DNA of 64,000 nt from Plasmodiophora brassicae (GCA_039704465.1 JASFAU010000001.1:1860001-1924000); one strand, 5' to 3'; shown: positions 43,521-55,395, counted from the stretch's first letter. Notes: generated by a model not told the origin, from the sequence alone. A program made the numbers and translations.

Positions 43521-44750
43521 ATGGTCGATGCGCTGCGACGGTTCAGTACCGTCCTCGAGCGTCAGATCCGGAAGCCGCCCGGGCGCCCCCCACCGTCCGG
43601 CACCCACGTGCCGGCCCCGTCACCGCCCCCGGGATCTCCTTCGTACGGCACCGACAATGACGACGACGACGACGACGACGACACTCCGCTGGAACCGCCG
43701 TCACCACCACGACCACCACTATCGCCGTCCCTTGGATCGCGCCCGGCGTCCCCCGCCCGGCATCGTCGTCGCCATCGACGACGGCAGCGCGATCAGATCG
43801 AGCGCCTGGCGGCCGAGAACGCCGCCCTGCAACGGGAACGCGACCACCTGTCGAGGCAGGTGGCGCTGTACGCGTCGGCCCTGTCGTCCATCGACGACGC
43901 CGTCCGATACGTGTACGGGTCGTCGACGCTGGCCGACGCGGGTGGTGCCTCGGGCGTTGCCGCCCTGCGCCAGGCGGTGCTGAGGCCAGGCGATGCAACG
44001 TCGTCGTCGTTGTCCAGGGCGCCCGAGGACGTTGCCGAGCGCGCGCGCCAGGCGCTTCGCGCCCTGTCGACGCAGACGGCGCGGGCGCTGGAGATCGTCG
44101 CCATGCTCGAGCGGAAGCAGCGCGTCGCCATCGCCGACCTGGCTCGCGACTGCGAGCAACGGGTCGCCGACGAGCGCGCATCCTGCCAGGCGCAGATCCA
44201 GGAGGCGGTCGCCCAGCACGACGCGGCATGGAAACGCGAGCGCGCGCTCGTCGAACAGCGACACCAGGACGAGCAGCAGCAGCTGGTCGTGTCGCGCGAC
44301 GAGGCAGAACGCCGGCTGGTGTCGTGCAAGGCGGAACTCGTCGCCGTTCGCCGTCAGGCAGGCGACGCGCGCGACGCGATCGAACGCGAACGCGAGCAGT
44401 GCATCGCGGAGGCGGCGGCGAAGGCGTCGACGATGCGGAAGGAGTACGAGGAGCGCCTGCGGCGCCTGCAGGAGGCCGCCGAGCGGCGCGTCGACGACGT
44501 ACGCGCCGAGAGCGAGGCGCTCGTCGCCGATGTCAGGAGGCGGTACCGGGAGGCGGCCGCCCTGGACGCCGTCCGGCACGACAGCACGGTGGACGCGCTC
44601 GAGCTCGCGCTGCGACAGTCGCTGTCGGAGCGGCCGCGTTACGCGCCGAAGCGGCGTCCCGTTATCGAGGACGGGCGCCCGGCGCCTCGGGCGGGCCCGT
44701 TCCTGGACGCCGACGGCGATCCAGCAGCAGGCGACGACGAATACACGTGA
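43521..44750 (+). CDS. Arg-rich coiled-coil protein, unknown
   Basis: The protein is 409 residues from the ATG at 43521, single exon. The first ~110 residues are Pro-rich and disordered, with an acidic run of eight Asp near residue 48. From residue ~100 to ~360 long charged heptads run almost unbroken (LAAENAALQRERDHLSRQVA, ALEIVAMLERKQRVAIADLA, EYEERLRRLQEAAERRVDDV). The tail is basic, then acidic (DADGDPAAGDDEYT). No catalytic motif is present; a structural role, perhaps at a centriole or axoneme, is a guess. It starts 121 bp from the divergent NAGLU gene and ends 36 bp before the next gene, in the same frame. Confidence 0.65.
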   Translation: MVDALRRFSTVLERQIRKPPGRPPPSGTHVPAPSPPPGSPSYGTDNDDDDDDDDTPLEPPSPPRPPLSPSLGSRPASPARHRRRHRRRQRDQIERLAAENAALQRERDHLSRQVALYASALSSIDDAVRYVYGSSTLADAGGASGVAALRQAVLRPGDATSSSLSRAPEDVAERARQALRALSTQTARALEIVAMLERKQRVAIADLARDCEQRVADERASCQAQIQEAVAQHDAAWKRERALVEQRHQDEQQQLVVSRDEAERRLVSCKAELVAVRRQAGDARDAIEREREQCIAEAAAKASTMRKEYEERLRRLQEAAERRVDDVRAESEALVADVRRRYREAAALDAVRHDSTVDALELALRQSLSERPRYAPKRRPVIEDGRPAPRAGPFLDADGDPAAGDDEYT

Positions 44751-44786
44751 ATCTTCGGGGATCGTGCATTCAATATCTGGTGAGGC

Positions 44787-47700
44787 ATGGCGGGCGAGGC
44801 CGGCGACGTCGCCAAGGCGGCGGCGTCCCCGGGCGGCGGCGACCCGGAGCAGCCGCCGCCGGCGCCGGTGGTGGAGGCGGCGCCCGACCTGACCGACCTG
44901 TTCGACGTCGAGCTCAAGTTCGAGTTCCGCAAGCTGACGCACGTGCTGAGCCAGATCATGGGCGTCGTGCACGACGTGCGCTGCGAGCAGTCGCGAATGA
45001 AGGCGGACGTCGAGCTCCTGTTCCGACAGTGCAAGCGCCTGGACGACAACGTCGAGAGCGCCCTGCACAGCGTCAGCAGCGTCAGCGTCGGTGGCGCCGG
45101 TGGGCCCGCGCGCGACGACGCGCCGCTGGACCAGAACAAGCTCCTCGAGCGCATCGCCGGCATCGACAACCGCGTTCGGACGGCCGAGGGCAAGCTGGCC
45201 CAGCTGACGAGCCCGCTGGAGGTGAAGAAGGCGAAGAAGCTGGCCAAGGACGTCGAGAGCGTCACCGTGCGCGTCCAGGTTCTGGAGCGGGTCACGTCGA
45301 TGGCGTTCAACAATATGGGGGCCGGGGCGGTCACCCAGGAAGAACTTCGCCAGCGCCTCACCGTCGAGCAGCAGCAGCAGCAGCAGCCGGCACCGCCGAA
45401 CGATGTCGAGGACGTCGGTGACGGCGACGTTGCCGCCGAGGACGACGGCGGCGAAGTCGCGCAGGAGACGGCGGCGGCGGTCGAGGCGGACGCCCCGCCC
45501 AAGGCGAAGCGAGCAGCGGGGCCGGCCAAGGCGAGGGTGTACGACGGGACCGGCGGTGTGGACACGTTCCTGGCGCTGGCCAAGGTGGAGAAGGTGGAGA
45601 ACATCGTGCTGCGCATGAAGGAGACGCAGCAGGAGTTCCAGCTGCGGGTGAACCAGGACCACCATGACAGCATGCGGGGGATGCACGAGCTGAAGGAGCT
45701 GGTGACGGACGCGATGAAACGCAGCGAGGAGATCGCCGCCCTGGTCGAGCACGCCGAGCTTCGCGCCAACAAGGACATTGTCAGGCAGTCGGAGCAGGCG
45801 GCGGTCACCGCCATCAAGGCGTGGCAGGAGGACCAGGCCGTCGTCGAGGAGGCCAACGCCGACAAGCGTCTGAAGCTGGTGAAGACGCAAGTCAGGCAGT
45901 TGCAGACCGCCCTGAAGGACGAACTGAAGAACATCGTGGAGACGGACCCGCCGCCAACGTCGACCGGCGCCAGCCACGACCAGCAAGGCGTCAGCATGGA
46001 CACGGTCGCATACCTGCATGACATGATCAAGGTAAGGACGCGGGGTGGGCGTCTCGCGGGACGCGCCACATGCTGACGGTGCGTCTCCAGGGCCTGCAAT
46101 CGCAGAACCAGACCAGGGCGACGGCAGTGGAGAAGGAGGTCGCGTCGATCAAGAAGCGCCTGCTGGGCATCCAGCAATCGATCGAGGACATCACGCGCGG
46201 CGACGAGCAGCTGGAGGCCGAGGTCCTCGACGACCTGTACGAGGTCCCGCAGGACGAGTTCGATTTCGCCATGAGCGCCCCCGAACCGGCCGCTCAGCAA
46301 CCCGTCCGAAGCGACGCGCCTGACGCGCCTCTGTCGAATGCGTCCCCGGTGCCTGCACCTGCTGTTCAGGCCGCTCCCGGCGCCTCTGCCGAGCCATCGA
46401 CGCCGGCGGCGAGCGACGACGTCGTGTCTCAGGCGACAACGACCGCACAGGAACCGGTCGCCGAGGCGGCACCGGTGCAGGCGCCTGTCGCTGCTGCGAT
46501 TGTGGAACTCGTTGCTCCACATGACGCCACGCCAGCAGTACCATCATCGACGGAACCGGGTCCTCCAGGGCCCCAGCAGCAAACGGCCGCCGGTCCTGTT
46601 GCCCACGATCGCCCTGCCCAGAGCCAGGTGCTTGTGAAACCGTCGCCCGTCATGACGAAGGCGGGGACGCGCCCCGCCCCGAGAGTTCGCCAGGCGCCAT
46701 CCCCAGCAGCGGCGTCGGACGAGACGACGCGGCGGATCCTGGTCCAGTATAGGTTGGCCCTGAAGGCCCAGAAGGAGCGCATCGACAAGCAGAGCGGCGA
46801 CCTGAACCGCTTATCGCTGTACGTGTACCAGGAGCTGGCACCCGAAGTCAAGAAGCGCCACAGCGCAACGCGGACGTCCCCCGACAAGGTTCCAGCACCG
46901 CCACCTTCGTTATCGATCTCGCAACCTGCCACGATGGGCCAGCCGGTTCTGGGGAAAGCGCAGCCGGTTCCGACGCGCCAGGCCCCACCAGAGACCGATT
47001 TGGACGCGGAGGACATTCCCGTTCTTCGCGTGCGTCGTCGCCCGACGGAGGAAGAGGCGCCCGCGCCCGTGGTGGAGCGGGCGACCCCTGGCACGTCCTG
47101 GGACAAGGTCATCGAGAAGGAGCTGGGCGACGTGCGACGCGAGCTAGCATGCAAGCCGGACATCGAGACGATCATGGGCCTGTTCAACATGTGGAGCGAG
47201 CAGAACGAGGTGCCGGCTGCGACGATGCCGGCCGCACCTCAGCCAGTGTCGGGAGCGGGGCCCGCGCCCGGCATCATGACGAAGCTGGCGAAGGACGTGG
47301 CCACGAAGGCGGACCTGGCGGACGTGGCGCGCATGGAGGCGCGTATCGGGCTCCTGTACGAGCAGATCGAGCAGGTGAAGGCGAACGCAGGGTTCTTCAG
47401 CGGCGATGGCCTCGACGAGGACACCATGGACTACGACGAAGCGGAGCGGTATATGAACGGTACGGGGCCACCTGGAGCCGCCAGCGGCACCTCTGCAATG
47501 GTTGGCGCTGGAGGCGGCCCGACCGGCGCTGACGCCAACGACGACGCCGGCGCCGATGGAAACGGCCTTGGTAGGCCGCCTTCGAACCAGAGTACGCCTG
47601 GAAGCCCGGTCGACGCTGACCCCCCTGCAATGGGCTGACGATGTTCTTGCAGGTTGGGCCGCCGTACGCGTCTTCACGAAGATGCAGGACCGCGCGTCGA

Positions 47701-48418
47701 CGGCGGCCCTGAACAAGAAGATCGCGCTGACGCAGCAGGACATCAAGAGGCTGTCGAAGAGCGTCGGCGAGCTCGAGGAGGACGTTGACACGATGCGGTA
47801 CGGTCGTCGTTCAACCCGCGATGGTGTTCGCTCTTACGCTCTTGGTGGTGCCAGTGGGTTGATCATGGCCATACGGAAGAAGCTGAAGGACCTGGAGACG
47901 CTTCAGGCGAGCGGAGATGCGAACGAGGACGCCATGAAGGATAAGGCGTTCGTTCGGACGCTGCGCGCCCGCCTGCAACTGATGGCGACCGACCTCGAGA
48001 GCAAAGCGAGTCGATCGGACCTGAACGCCAAGGCCGACGTTGCCGACATCGACCGGCTGTCGAACATGATCAGGGACCTGAAGCGCAGCGGCCAGCTGCT
48101 GCCGGATGGGGACACCCAGGAGCCGTACGACGCCAGCGAACCGAACCTGTCCGCTGCGCAACGACGAGGGACGATGAACGTGGCGCAGACGAAGAAACCG
48201 AGCAGCATCAGAGGGCGACTCCGAAGCAACGCCAATGCTGCCGGGATGCGATCGAGCCCGGACGGCAAGCCAGAGTACAGGTTAGCCCACGTGCGCTCTC
48301 TCCTGCTCAACCTCGCGCTAATGATTGTGTGTGAATCGTGCACAGGGCGTCGCCGATGATGGTGTCGCCGCTCGGCAGGCCTTCAGACGCGTCGATCTCT
48401 CCGGCACCGAAGCCATAG
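44787..48418 (+). CDS. Long coiled-coil protein, possible ciliary (QRICH2/DUF4795-like) type
   Basis: Exons 44787-46031, 46091-47570, 47653-47797, 47855-48280 and 48346-48418 give 1122 residues; introns are 57-82 nt. It has an N-terminal helical part (DLFDVELKFEFRKLTHVLSQ), several separated heptad segments, Pro/Ala linkers, and C-terminal repeats of the type 'K.Dl..v..m...I..L' (KADLADVARMEARIGLLYEQ, SRSDLNAKADVADIDRLSNM, CKPDIETIMGLFNMWSEQ). That repeat style resembles the DUF4795 region of ciliary QRICH2, but by eye only. It probably assembles as a long rod. The frame matches that of the upstream coiled-coil gene, separated by two TGA codons. Confidence 0.68.
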
Positions 48419-48648
48419 TCGTCGTACGTCCCAAGCCAGTGCCCCAAATACAGACCGCGCGTGTTTGATCAATGACGCACGAATGAGGAATGCAATTGAG
48501 ATGGCGTGACGACTAGCTACTGTTATCGTGGTCGGCGTCCCATGCCATGCTTGTCGAGCAGGGGTTTGCCAGGCAACAGGATGCTGCTGTAATGGTTAAC
48601 GACGGCGACACACAATCCCAGATCTGGTCAGGTTGCTCGCAAACAGCG

Positions 48649-49233
48649 TCACAGCATGATGGCCAGAGTCGCCGCCATACTGCCCAGTAAGATCGTGGCC
48701 GTCGTTAGCGCTGCGCGCTCTGGCCCACCGTTGTCGACGTTGTCATCTGTCTCCTTGCCATCGTCGCTCCTCATCGCGCCCCGGACGGCGTGTACGAAAG
48801 TCGTTGTCTCAGCTGCCTGGACCAGGTGCACGACGGTCATCCACTGGACAAACCCGGCTTTGTTCACTTTCGACCCCCTGGCCTCCTTCTTCCTCAGCTG
48901 CTCAATCGCGGCCGTCAACTTGTCCTCCTGCTGTCCCGACCTCCGCCCCAAGTCCCGCACGGCCTCGATACCGATCCTGACCATCCGAACGATCGACTCG
49001 GTGGGCAGAGCATCAAGTTCAGGGATTCGTGCAGCAGCTGACGCGAGCGTGACGAAACCGTCCTTGCTCTGGGTGGACGTCTGCTGGCGCATCTCGCTGG
49101 GCAGCGCGTTCGGGCTCGCGAGGGCCTCCATCTCGACAGGCGGCGGCCCAGCAAGGCTTCTGCCAACTGGCGCGAGCGGGCCGATCGGAGCGGTTCGCGG
49201 CGAGAGCGTCTCTGGGCACACGACGACACTCAT
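48649..49233 (-). CDS. Tail-anchored membrane protein, unknown
   Basis: The protein is 194 residues from the ATG at 49233. Most is soluble and helical: a Pro-rich N-terminus, then LASAAARIPELDALPTESIV, MVRIGIEAVRDLGRRSGQQE and a charged segment DKLTAAIEQLRKKEARGSKV. The last ~18 residues are one hydrophobic span, TATILLGSMAATLAIML, with no lumenal tail, typical of a tail-anchored protein of ER, mitochondria or peroxisome. It is not a recognisable SNARE. An intron just upstream of the ATG (3' end near 49262, TATCCCAG) is possible, so the N-terminus may extend or the 5' UTR may be spliced. Confidence 0.55.
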   Translation of the reverse strand: MSVVVCPETLSPRTAPIGPLAPVGRSLAGPPPVEMEALASPNALPSEMRQQTSTQSKDGFVTLASAAARIPELDALPTESIVRMVRIGIEAVRDLGRRSGQQEDKLTAAIEQLRKKEARGSKVNKAGFVQWMTVVHLVQAAETTTFVHAVRGAMRSDDGKETDDNVDNGGPERAALTTATILLGSMAATLAIML

Positions 49234-49856
49234 CCCTGGGGGCGTCGCTTTGAACCAGCTGACCTGGGATACAGACGTGACGGTAGGCGTTATTAGGAAT
49301 GCAATAGAATGATGCCGGCTGCTCGGAAACTGGGGCGGATTCAAGCTGCGGCAGGAGCAAGATTAATCTGAACAGATGTGGTGGAAGCATGACGGCAATG
49401 GCCTACGCCGCTGGTGGTGGTTTCTGTGATGCAAACCAGTTGATATATCACGACGCCAATCCGGATCCCGCTGGACGTGGCCGAGGACGTCGGGGCGGGT
49501 TCGTTACGAGGCCCATAGAAGCCATCCCGTCATCGGGCAGAATGATCGAATACCAGTGCTCCCCTGACCCGCGGATGTTCCCAGGTCCTGCCAGTTCTAC
49601 ATTGGAACCATACTAAGCTGTCGAAAGTCAGGGCGCTCAGGTATCGCGCTGCCTGTCAGGAGGGGTTTTGCACAGACTCTCACGTCCTTGGGTGGTACCT
49701 TACGTGTTCCTCTGCCTTCCTGATGACTCTTTCCTACGCTGGTGCTCGGCCAGTGCAGAAATGTGCACAGATACGTACACAGATGAAGCTAATGGACGAC
49801 AGGACGATTGGGGCAATGCGTCAAGTTTCTTTCATCTGGGCCCGGATTTGTCCTGA
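49234..49856. other. Intergenic, no confident gene
   Basis: About 620 bp. A plus-strand 75-codon frame at 49389-49616 begins with an ATG and has a Gly/Arg patch (GRGRGRRGGF) but no family signal. Nothing else could be supported. Confidence 0.4.
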
Positions 49857-52401
49857 TCAGTTTGACGATCGTGTGACAGTCGACCACGTTTCGAGAAGCG
49901 ACACGAACGCCACAGAAGCGGCCATCTGCATTCGCTGACGAACGAGGTCATCCGCGCGGTGCCCGTACGAATTCACCACTAGCAACATCGTCTCGAAGTC
50001 CAGGGAGGACGCTCTCAGCATGAATTCGGTCACGGTTTGGATGTCGGCATGGGTCCCGTGGTAGCAGACGGCGTGCAGGATGGTGCTCCCCGACAGATCT
50101 AGGGACACCGTCCAGGTCGGGATCCGGGACATGTAGTCGATCAGAGCGCCGATACCCAGGCCTTTCACTCGAATGATCTCATACGCCTGATGGACGGCCG
50201 GTAGGCCGTTCAGGGTGTACATGTGCAGCTGGCCTCCGTCTGTTGCAAGCATCTCCAGGAACCCCAGGTCACGGTACCGGAGAGCGAAATAGTGATACAA
50301 GTCGAAGATGACCACCTGAAACACATACGACCGGATCAGCCGGGGGCAGAACATTCTGTCGGTTCGAATGCTTTGCCTTATGGTGCGGCGCCGAACTTTC
50401 GCTAAGGGCGACGTCCATCGCCGTCTGCCCGTTACGATCCCGAATTAATAGGAGTCGCTTTGCGACTGTCGAATCCACTGGTACAGCACCTATCGCGGCG
50501 ACCATCGGGATGGTTACGAATTGCAATGCCATCACATCTGTTGCAGATACCGCGTTGGCGTCGTCAACTGGCCCGATGTTGTGAAGGATCGAGCGACCAG
50601 CGCCATCGCAGACAAAGAGCAGACCAGGACGTGCCGTCAGGTACCACTCGACGGCACGGTAACACGAACGCGAGACGGCAACGTGGAGGACGGAACGGCC
50701 CTCGTTATCCAGAACGTCGAGCAGCTCGGGGCGGCTAAGGACAAACTCGGCCGGAGGAAGGACGCCGCTCTTGTAAAAGCCTGGATAGTGAAGAATCGTC
50801 TCACCGCGGCCGTTCACGTTTGCTGGAAGGGCAACTTTGGAGAACACGGTCGACGCGTATTTCGCCAGCATCTTGATACAGTGGGCGAGACTGGTTAGGT
50901 TACCGCTGACGATGTCCAGGAAGGTCTGGGACCGATGATCCCGCTTCGCGAACAAGTCTGGCGATGCGCTGGCACCTGTTCGCATGCTGAGTTTCAGGAG
51001 TATGTTTCCATATATGGGCTTCCAGCCAGTGATGGCAATGGCGTCGCCCAGAGCATGCAACGATGAACGCCCGGAGTCGTCAGTATCTGCTACGGATACG
51101 CCTTGAGGTAGGCTCTCGATATGGCGGCACAACAGGGCATAGACCTGCTGGTGGGTGGTGTAAACAGCTGGCAATGGGAGGCGCGCCCCGCCGTACACCC
51201 GACCGAGGAACGCAACGCCAACGTAATCCACCAGAATGTTCAGCAATGGCGTCCCAGGACAGAACATGCGACCCAGTCGACGGAGCAGATCGAGCGGGTC
51301 AAAGTAGCCTGCATGTTGCAGAATCGGCTTGCCCTTGAACTGGTTGCTAGTCACAATCAACGGAAGCAACTCCCCTGATACCTGGTCAGGACACTTGCGA
51401 AGGACGAGCAGAATGAGGTCCTGGGACAGGTAATCGAAATGGGTGAAGGGATGGTAACGGCGCGCATACCGCAAGGTAGTGTCACAACTTGAGTGAATCA
51501 TGTCCGAGAACGGCAAGTATGCCGCAACAGAGGCCACTGGCGCGCCGTACTTGACCAACGCATCCACGACAGCGACTCGCGCCTCCAGGGACAGCTCCAG
51601 CAGCATGACACGCGCATCGGGCAGGAACCCAAATCGTCGAAAGAGGTGGCCGAAGTCCACTGGACGCAGTCTGGGCACCAACGTGTTGCAGTCGAACCCG
51701 TGCAGGATCAGGAACTTGCGGCGGTCGTCATCTGCAAGGGACCACGACTCGAACATTGTACTCTCCGCTTCACTGAAAGGAGTCCCATCCGGGATAGATG
51801 GCCAAGCAGCGACGCGTGACAGTTGCTGGCGAGTTGGATCGCCCGCCGGAACGCTGGCAAGAAAGGATTTCCACAAGCTTTTGGTACGTCTCGAAGACAC
51901 CGCATGAGAAACAATGACCCCCTTCTTCAAGAAAACGCCGGCAAGAACACTGGACGGGATGCCAATGCGACGCAGGAGACGGATGATGCTCTTTGCCTTG
52001 GCAGCAGACATAGAGCACCTCGTCAACGCTTTCACGACCCGGGCGAGCAGTTTGGTTTTCGGACACGGCCGCAACGAGTCGAACGCGGCTCCAAGTCGAC
52101 GTCGGTCATCAGCGCGCATCCGATTCACCATTGCAACCAGACGGGCGACGTCGCTATCGGACGTCACCTTGTCGAGATTCATGACGATAGACCGGTGAAG
52201 AAGCTGTTGGAGAACGGCGCGCCAGGTCTTCGATACGGACGCGGCTCGAATCAGGTCGGGCCTGGGCAGCTCTGATACGATCTTGGCTTGGATCTCGGGC
52301 GGTAGATCTGGCAGGAACTGGGACCAGGTCGTCGCAACGCAGATGAGTGCGACGGCAGCAGAGAGGAGCGGCGCATGGCGCCCGACGACACGACCAGCCA
52401 T
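49857..52401 (-). CDS. F-box/ankyrin-like repeat protein
   Basis: Minus-strand exons 50413-52401 and 49857-50315 give about 815 residues. The N-terminus has a hydrophobic segment (LLSAAVALICVATTW) and then an F-box, FLPDLPPEIQAKIVSELPRP and DLIRAASVSKTWRAVL. The rest is a long array of diverged ankyrin-like units; the clearest are TDDSGRSSLHALGDAIA, NVNGRGETILHYPGF, DNEGRSVLHVAVSRSCYRAV, DGAGRSILHNIG and DRNGQTAMDV, continuing as LDLSGSTILHAVCYHGTHAD in exon 2. It likely serves as a substrate receptor of an SCF ligase. The intron is placed at 50316-50412 (97 nt) to keep frame, and this join is weak. A related decayed copy lies head-to-head upstream. Confidence 0.65.
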
Positions 52402-52531
52402 CGCAGGCAGCAACGACCTTTCGCGGAGATGCGATGCCCAACGAATGTGCTATTCTAGGCTACTTGTACTGTAGAGTAGTTCTGCGCGAAGCCACCCTCG
52501 ACAGGCGCAGTACCTACTGTCTGTCAGTGCG

Positions 52532-53144
52532 ATGACGCATCGCTGTGGTCGTTGTTTCCTGCAGGTATTTGGCATCGTCGTATTTGCATCTGCTGCAACG
52601 CCATGGTCGCAGTCTCTGCCAGACCTGTCTTCTGAGATAACGACCAATGGTTACAACCGAGTCATTGCCCGAATACAGCATTGACCCGGGTGCCGATCGA
52701 CGTCCGTATCGAAAAGCTGACACGCGCTGGCATCGCGTTCGCCTCGCTCAAACGGTTCACGAAGGTGAGTCTGCTGAAAACAATCATGAGAGCATTGGCA
52801 ATTCCTTTCGTATCCGCTGCCAAAGGCCTTTCAAACTTCGTCTCCTACGACATATTGGTATCCGGCACCGTATTCTTGTCGGCACCAGTCTGCGGAATGG
52901 GTCCTTTTCTACTACCACAACAAGGCGTGTCAGACGCTCCTGGAACCTGTCATTTACGTTCTCCAAAGGACGACCCGATTCGCGAAACATTGCGACGATC
53001 AAATTGTTCTACACCCTTGCGGCTTCTGATAGTTTGCCTCCTCTGGATGAGTTGTTCAAAGAAAGCTTCCAAGAGCAACGTACGATTATGGGCAAACTGA
53101 TCTTCTTCGTTAGCCCGACGTCTTGTATTCCAGCCTTTCCCTAA
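52532..53144 (+). pseudogene. Decayed or multi-exon F-box relative, head-to-head copy
   Basis: From the ATG at 52532 the frame reads FGIVVFASAATPWSQSLPDL and then SSEI. This aligns with ICVATTWSQFLPDLPPEI at the start of the neighbouring minus-strand F-box gene, and the DNA is also similar over about 55 bp. Downstream, 52681-52764 reads RVPIDVRIEKLTRAGIAFAS, F-box-like but diverged. Further stretches (TLAASDSLPPLDELFKESFQ near 53020-53080) look coding but sit in shifted frames. I could not thread introns that keep one frame through, so it is either a pseudogene or a gene with unseen introns. Start codons of the two copies are only 130 bp apart. Confidence 0.4.
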
Positions 53145-53567
53145 CTGTCGATCTTCACGTTACGGTCTCCCGCTCTTGTTGCCTGGCTGCACTGGCCAGT
53201 GGCAACTTGCTGCACGTCCCGATATACTCTTTGCTGTTGATGACGCTGGTCGATCGATTGCCCATGACATCGGCCCCAGCTGTCAGCACTGTCCCGGCGG
53301 TGTTGGCGCTTGGTAATGAACCGATGGAGGCAGAGACGGCCATGTGGAGTCACGCGCTGAGGAACCATCCTGGCCATCTTGCGATGGAGCATGCCCCGGG
53401 ATTCGTATCCTCACCATAAGACACGCATCTGACTAACATATCCTGGTTGGGCGGTTGCGCGCGAAGGACGGCTTCCCGGAGCACGATGCGCAGTTTCGAT
53501 CCACACGCGACTGCGTTGGCGACGGTTGACTGGTTGAGGGCGCGACGCGAGATCGGACGACAGCTGT

Positions 53568-54830
53568 ATGAGCATGTTCCTGACAAATTTGGTGTTGGGC
53601 AGCGACGATGCGCGCCCATCGTTCTTCGAGATGATGGCGCAGTCGCACCTCATTGGCGGCCTACGGCCCGCGTTCAAATCGCTGCTGCAGGCGATGGTGC
53701 TGCGAAATCATCGGCTGTCGACACTGGGGCGGTTCGACGATGAAGCCTTCACTGCATTGCACTTTTTCCTCGAAAACCATTATCTCTCGGAGCACGACGG
53801 ATCGTTCTCAGAGAATTTCTACGGCCTCAAACGGGTTGCTGCCGATGGATCCCCGTTGCGTACATCGTATCGATACCGATCGCTTGCTATGCTGGTTGGA
53901 TTTCCCTATCTGAAGGCGAAGATTGACGAATTCTACGAAAGGCAGGCTGACCCAATGCCAGAAGATATCGACTTTGCATCTCGCCTGGTAAGTACGCGCG
54001 TGACGAACGGTTAATCACCTAAAGGGTCTGAATGCTATAACGTTGTTTAGCCTCCCACAATACGTCGCCTTTTGCCACTTTTCCTGAAATTTTATCCTTA
54101 TATCAAATCCGTATATGAGGGGACGGTCCTGATGTACCATATACTGTTTATGTTCGGCAAGACTCAGTTTTACTCGCCCTTGCTGCACCTGATTCGTGTC
54201 AAGATCGTACGAATGTCAATGCAAGACTATGTGCAGATGAAGCCTGAGAGTCTATCATCTGTTTGGTGTTGCATGGCAGTTGTCTAAGAAGGTCGTCTGA
54301 CTGTGCCGATTTCTTAGAGTGATTCGCAATGGCTTCCCGTTCGCCTGTTTCAACGAGTCGTACTTCTGTTTGCTAAATACTTCAAGTGGATGCTGCTTGG
54401 TAGCATCTTCGTTTTCAAGATCCTCGAAGTAATCTCGACATTTGTCATCGAAGTTGATGTGTGTCGCTGATACGCATTGCTTGCAGTGGTGGTATGCTTC
54501 TGAGTCAACCCTAAACCCGGTCAAGGTTGGACTGAAGCGCGTTATGAAATGCATGCCTCGACTGCTTAATGCTAATTCGTCTCACAGTCGCTTCCTGTCC
54601 CTCCACCACCGCCTGTGCCACAGCCTTCGCCTGCTGCCTTGCATACACTCCCACCAATGGTACAAACGTGCCCTATTTGCAGGCAACCGCGAGCGAACCC
54701 GGCGTGCACGCCGTCTGGATTCGTCTTCTGCTGGCTCTGCATCTTCCGGCATGTTCGTCAGCACGGCACGTGCCCTGTCTCGAATATGCCATGCACTGAG
54801 CAGCAGATCCGAAAACTGTACGAAGACTAG
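53568..54830 (+). CDS. PEX12: Peroxisome assembly protein 12 (PEX12), RING ubiquitin ligase subunit
   Basis: Exons 53568-53987, 54051-54260, 54318-54428, 54487-54519 and 54588-54830 give 338 residues. Key blocks: PSFFEMMAQSHLIGGLRPAF, LENHYLSEHDGSFSENFYGL-KR, PLFLKFYPYIKSVYEG, TM region LFQRVVLLFAKYFKWMLLGS, WWYASES, a Pro-rich linker, and the C-terminal RING-like CPICRQPRANPACTPSGFVF-CWLCIF-HGTCPV. Like other PEX12 proteins the RING lacks a full Zn-ligand set. With PEX2 and PEX10 it ubiquitinates the import receptor PEX5 at the peroxisome membrane. Introns are 57-68 nt; the 33-nt fourth exon encodes WWYASESTLNP. Confidence 0.94.
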
Positions 54831-55169
54831 ACCCGAGCAATGTCTTAATCAATGAATACGTCGCTGCGCGTTCACAGCTGCCAATATGGGCAGTGGCCTT
54901 CTTGTTCGTGCTAGCCTGAGTACCGATGATCACTGCGGATGACATCCACCCTCAATGGCATGCCCACTGGGCATTTCGAGGTTGCACATCCGTACTATTT
55001 TATCTATCCTCCACAATCATACAGCTTTGGAATCTACCATACCGAAGTAATCCGTTCACTGTGCGCCCCCTCCCCTCCTGTCCACCCGTTTCGACCGATC
55101 CCAACCCATTTATGGAACGATGTGACTTCCACCATGGCTTGCGGCGCTCTGTGCGACAAAGTACGGTCG

Positions 55170-55395
55170 TTACTCATCGGGCAGGGCCACCTTCTTTTGG
55201 GAGTTGATGGAGCTGTACTGGCGACGATCAGGACCGTTGCTGAGCTTCGATTTGATGAAATAGTAGGGGTACGCGAACGCCAACCCTGCGAGTCCCTATG
55301 GCTGCCATTGTCAGCATACGCGCAGTCTGGCAGTCGTAGGCATCGCGTCCTACAATAAGCCCTAGTCCAAACATGTTGTTCGACACACGGACCAT
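55170..55395 (-). CDS. Very small single-span membrane protein (SMIM20-like?)
   Basis: Minus-strand exons 55354-55395 and 55170-55295, with a 58-nt GT-AG intron, give 55 residues. The N-terminal half is one hydrophobic span (MFGLGLIGLAGLAFAYPYYF). The C-terminal half is polar and basic (IKSKLSNGPDRRQYSSINSQ, KKVALPDE). The 'AF(A)YPYYF' exit from the membrane and the following polar helix resemble SMIM20/MITRAC7, a cytochrome-oxidase assembly factor of the mitochondrial inner membrane ('AFYPIYFRPL'). The match is short and could be chance, but the splice that builds the hydrophobic span is well formed. Confidence 0.45.

Noticed and set aside
43719..46019. 766-codon open frame antisense to the coiled-coil genes
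   Set aside because: It mirrors the highly biased codons of the coiled-coil genes and has no family signal, while the plus strand has coherent heptads and matching introns.
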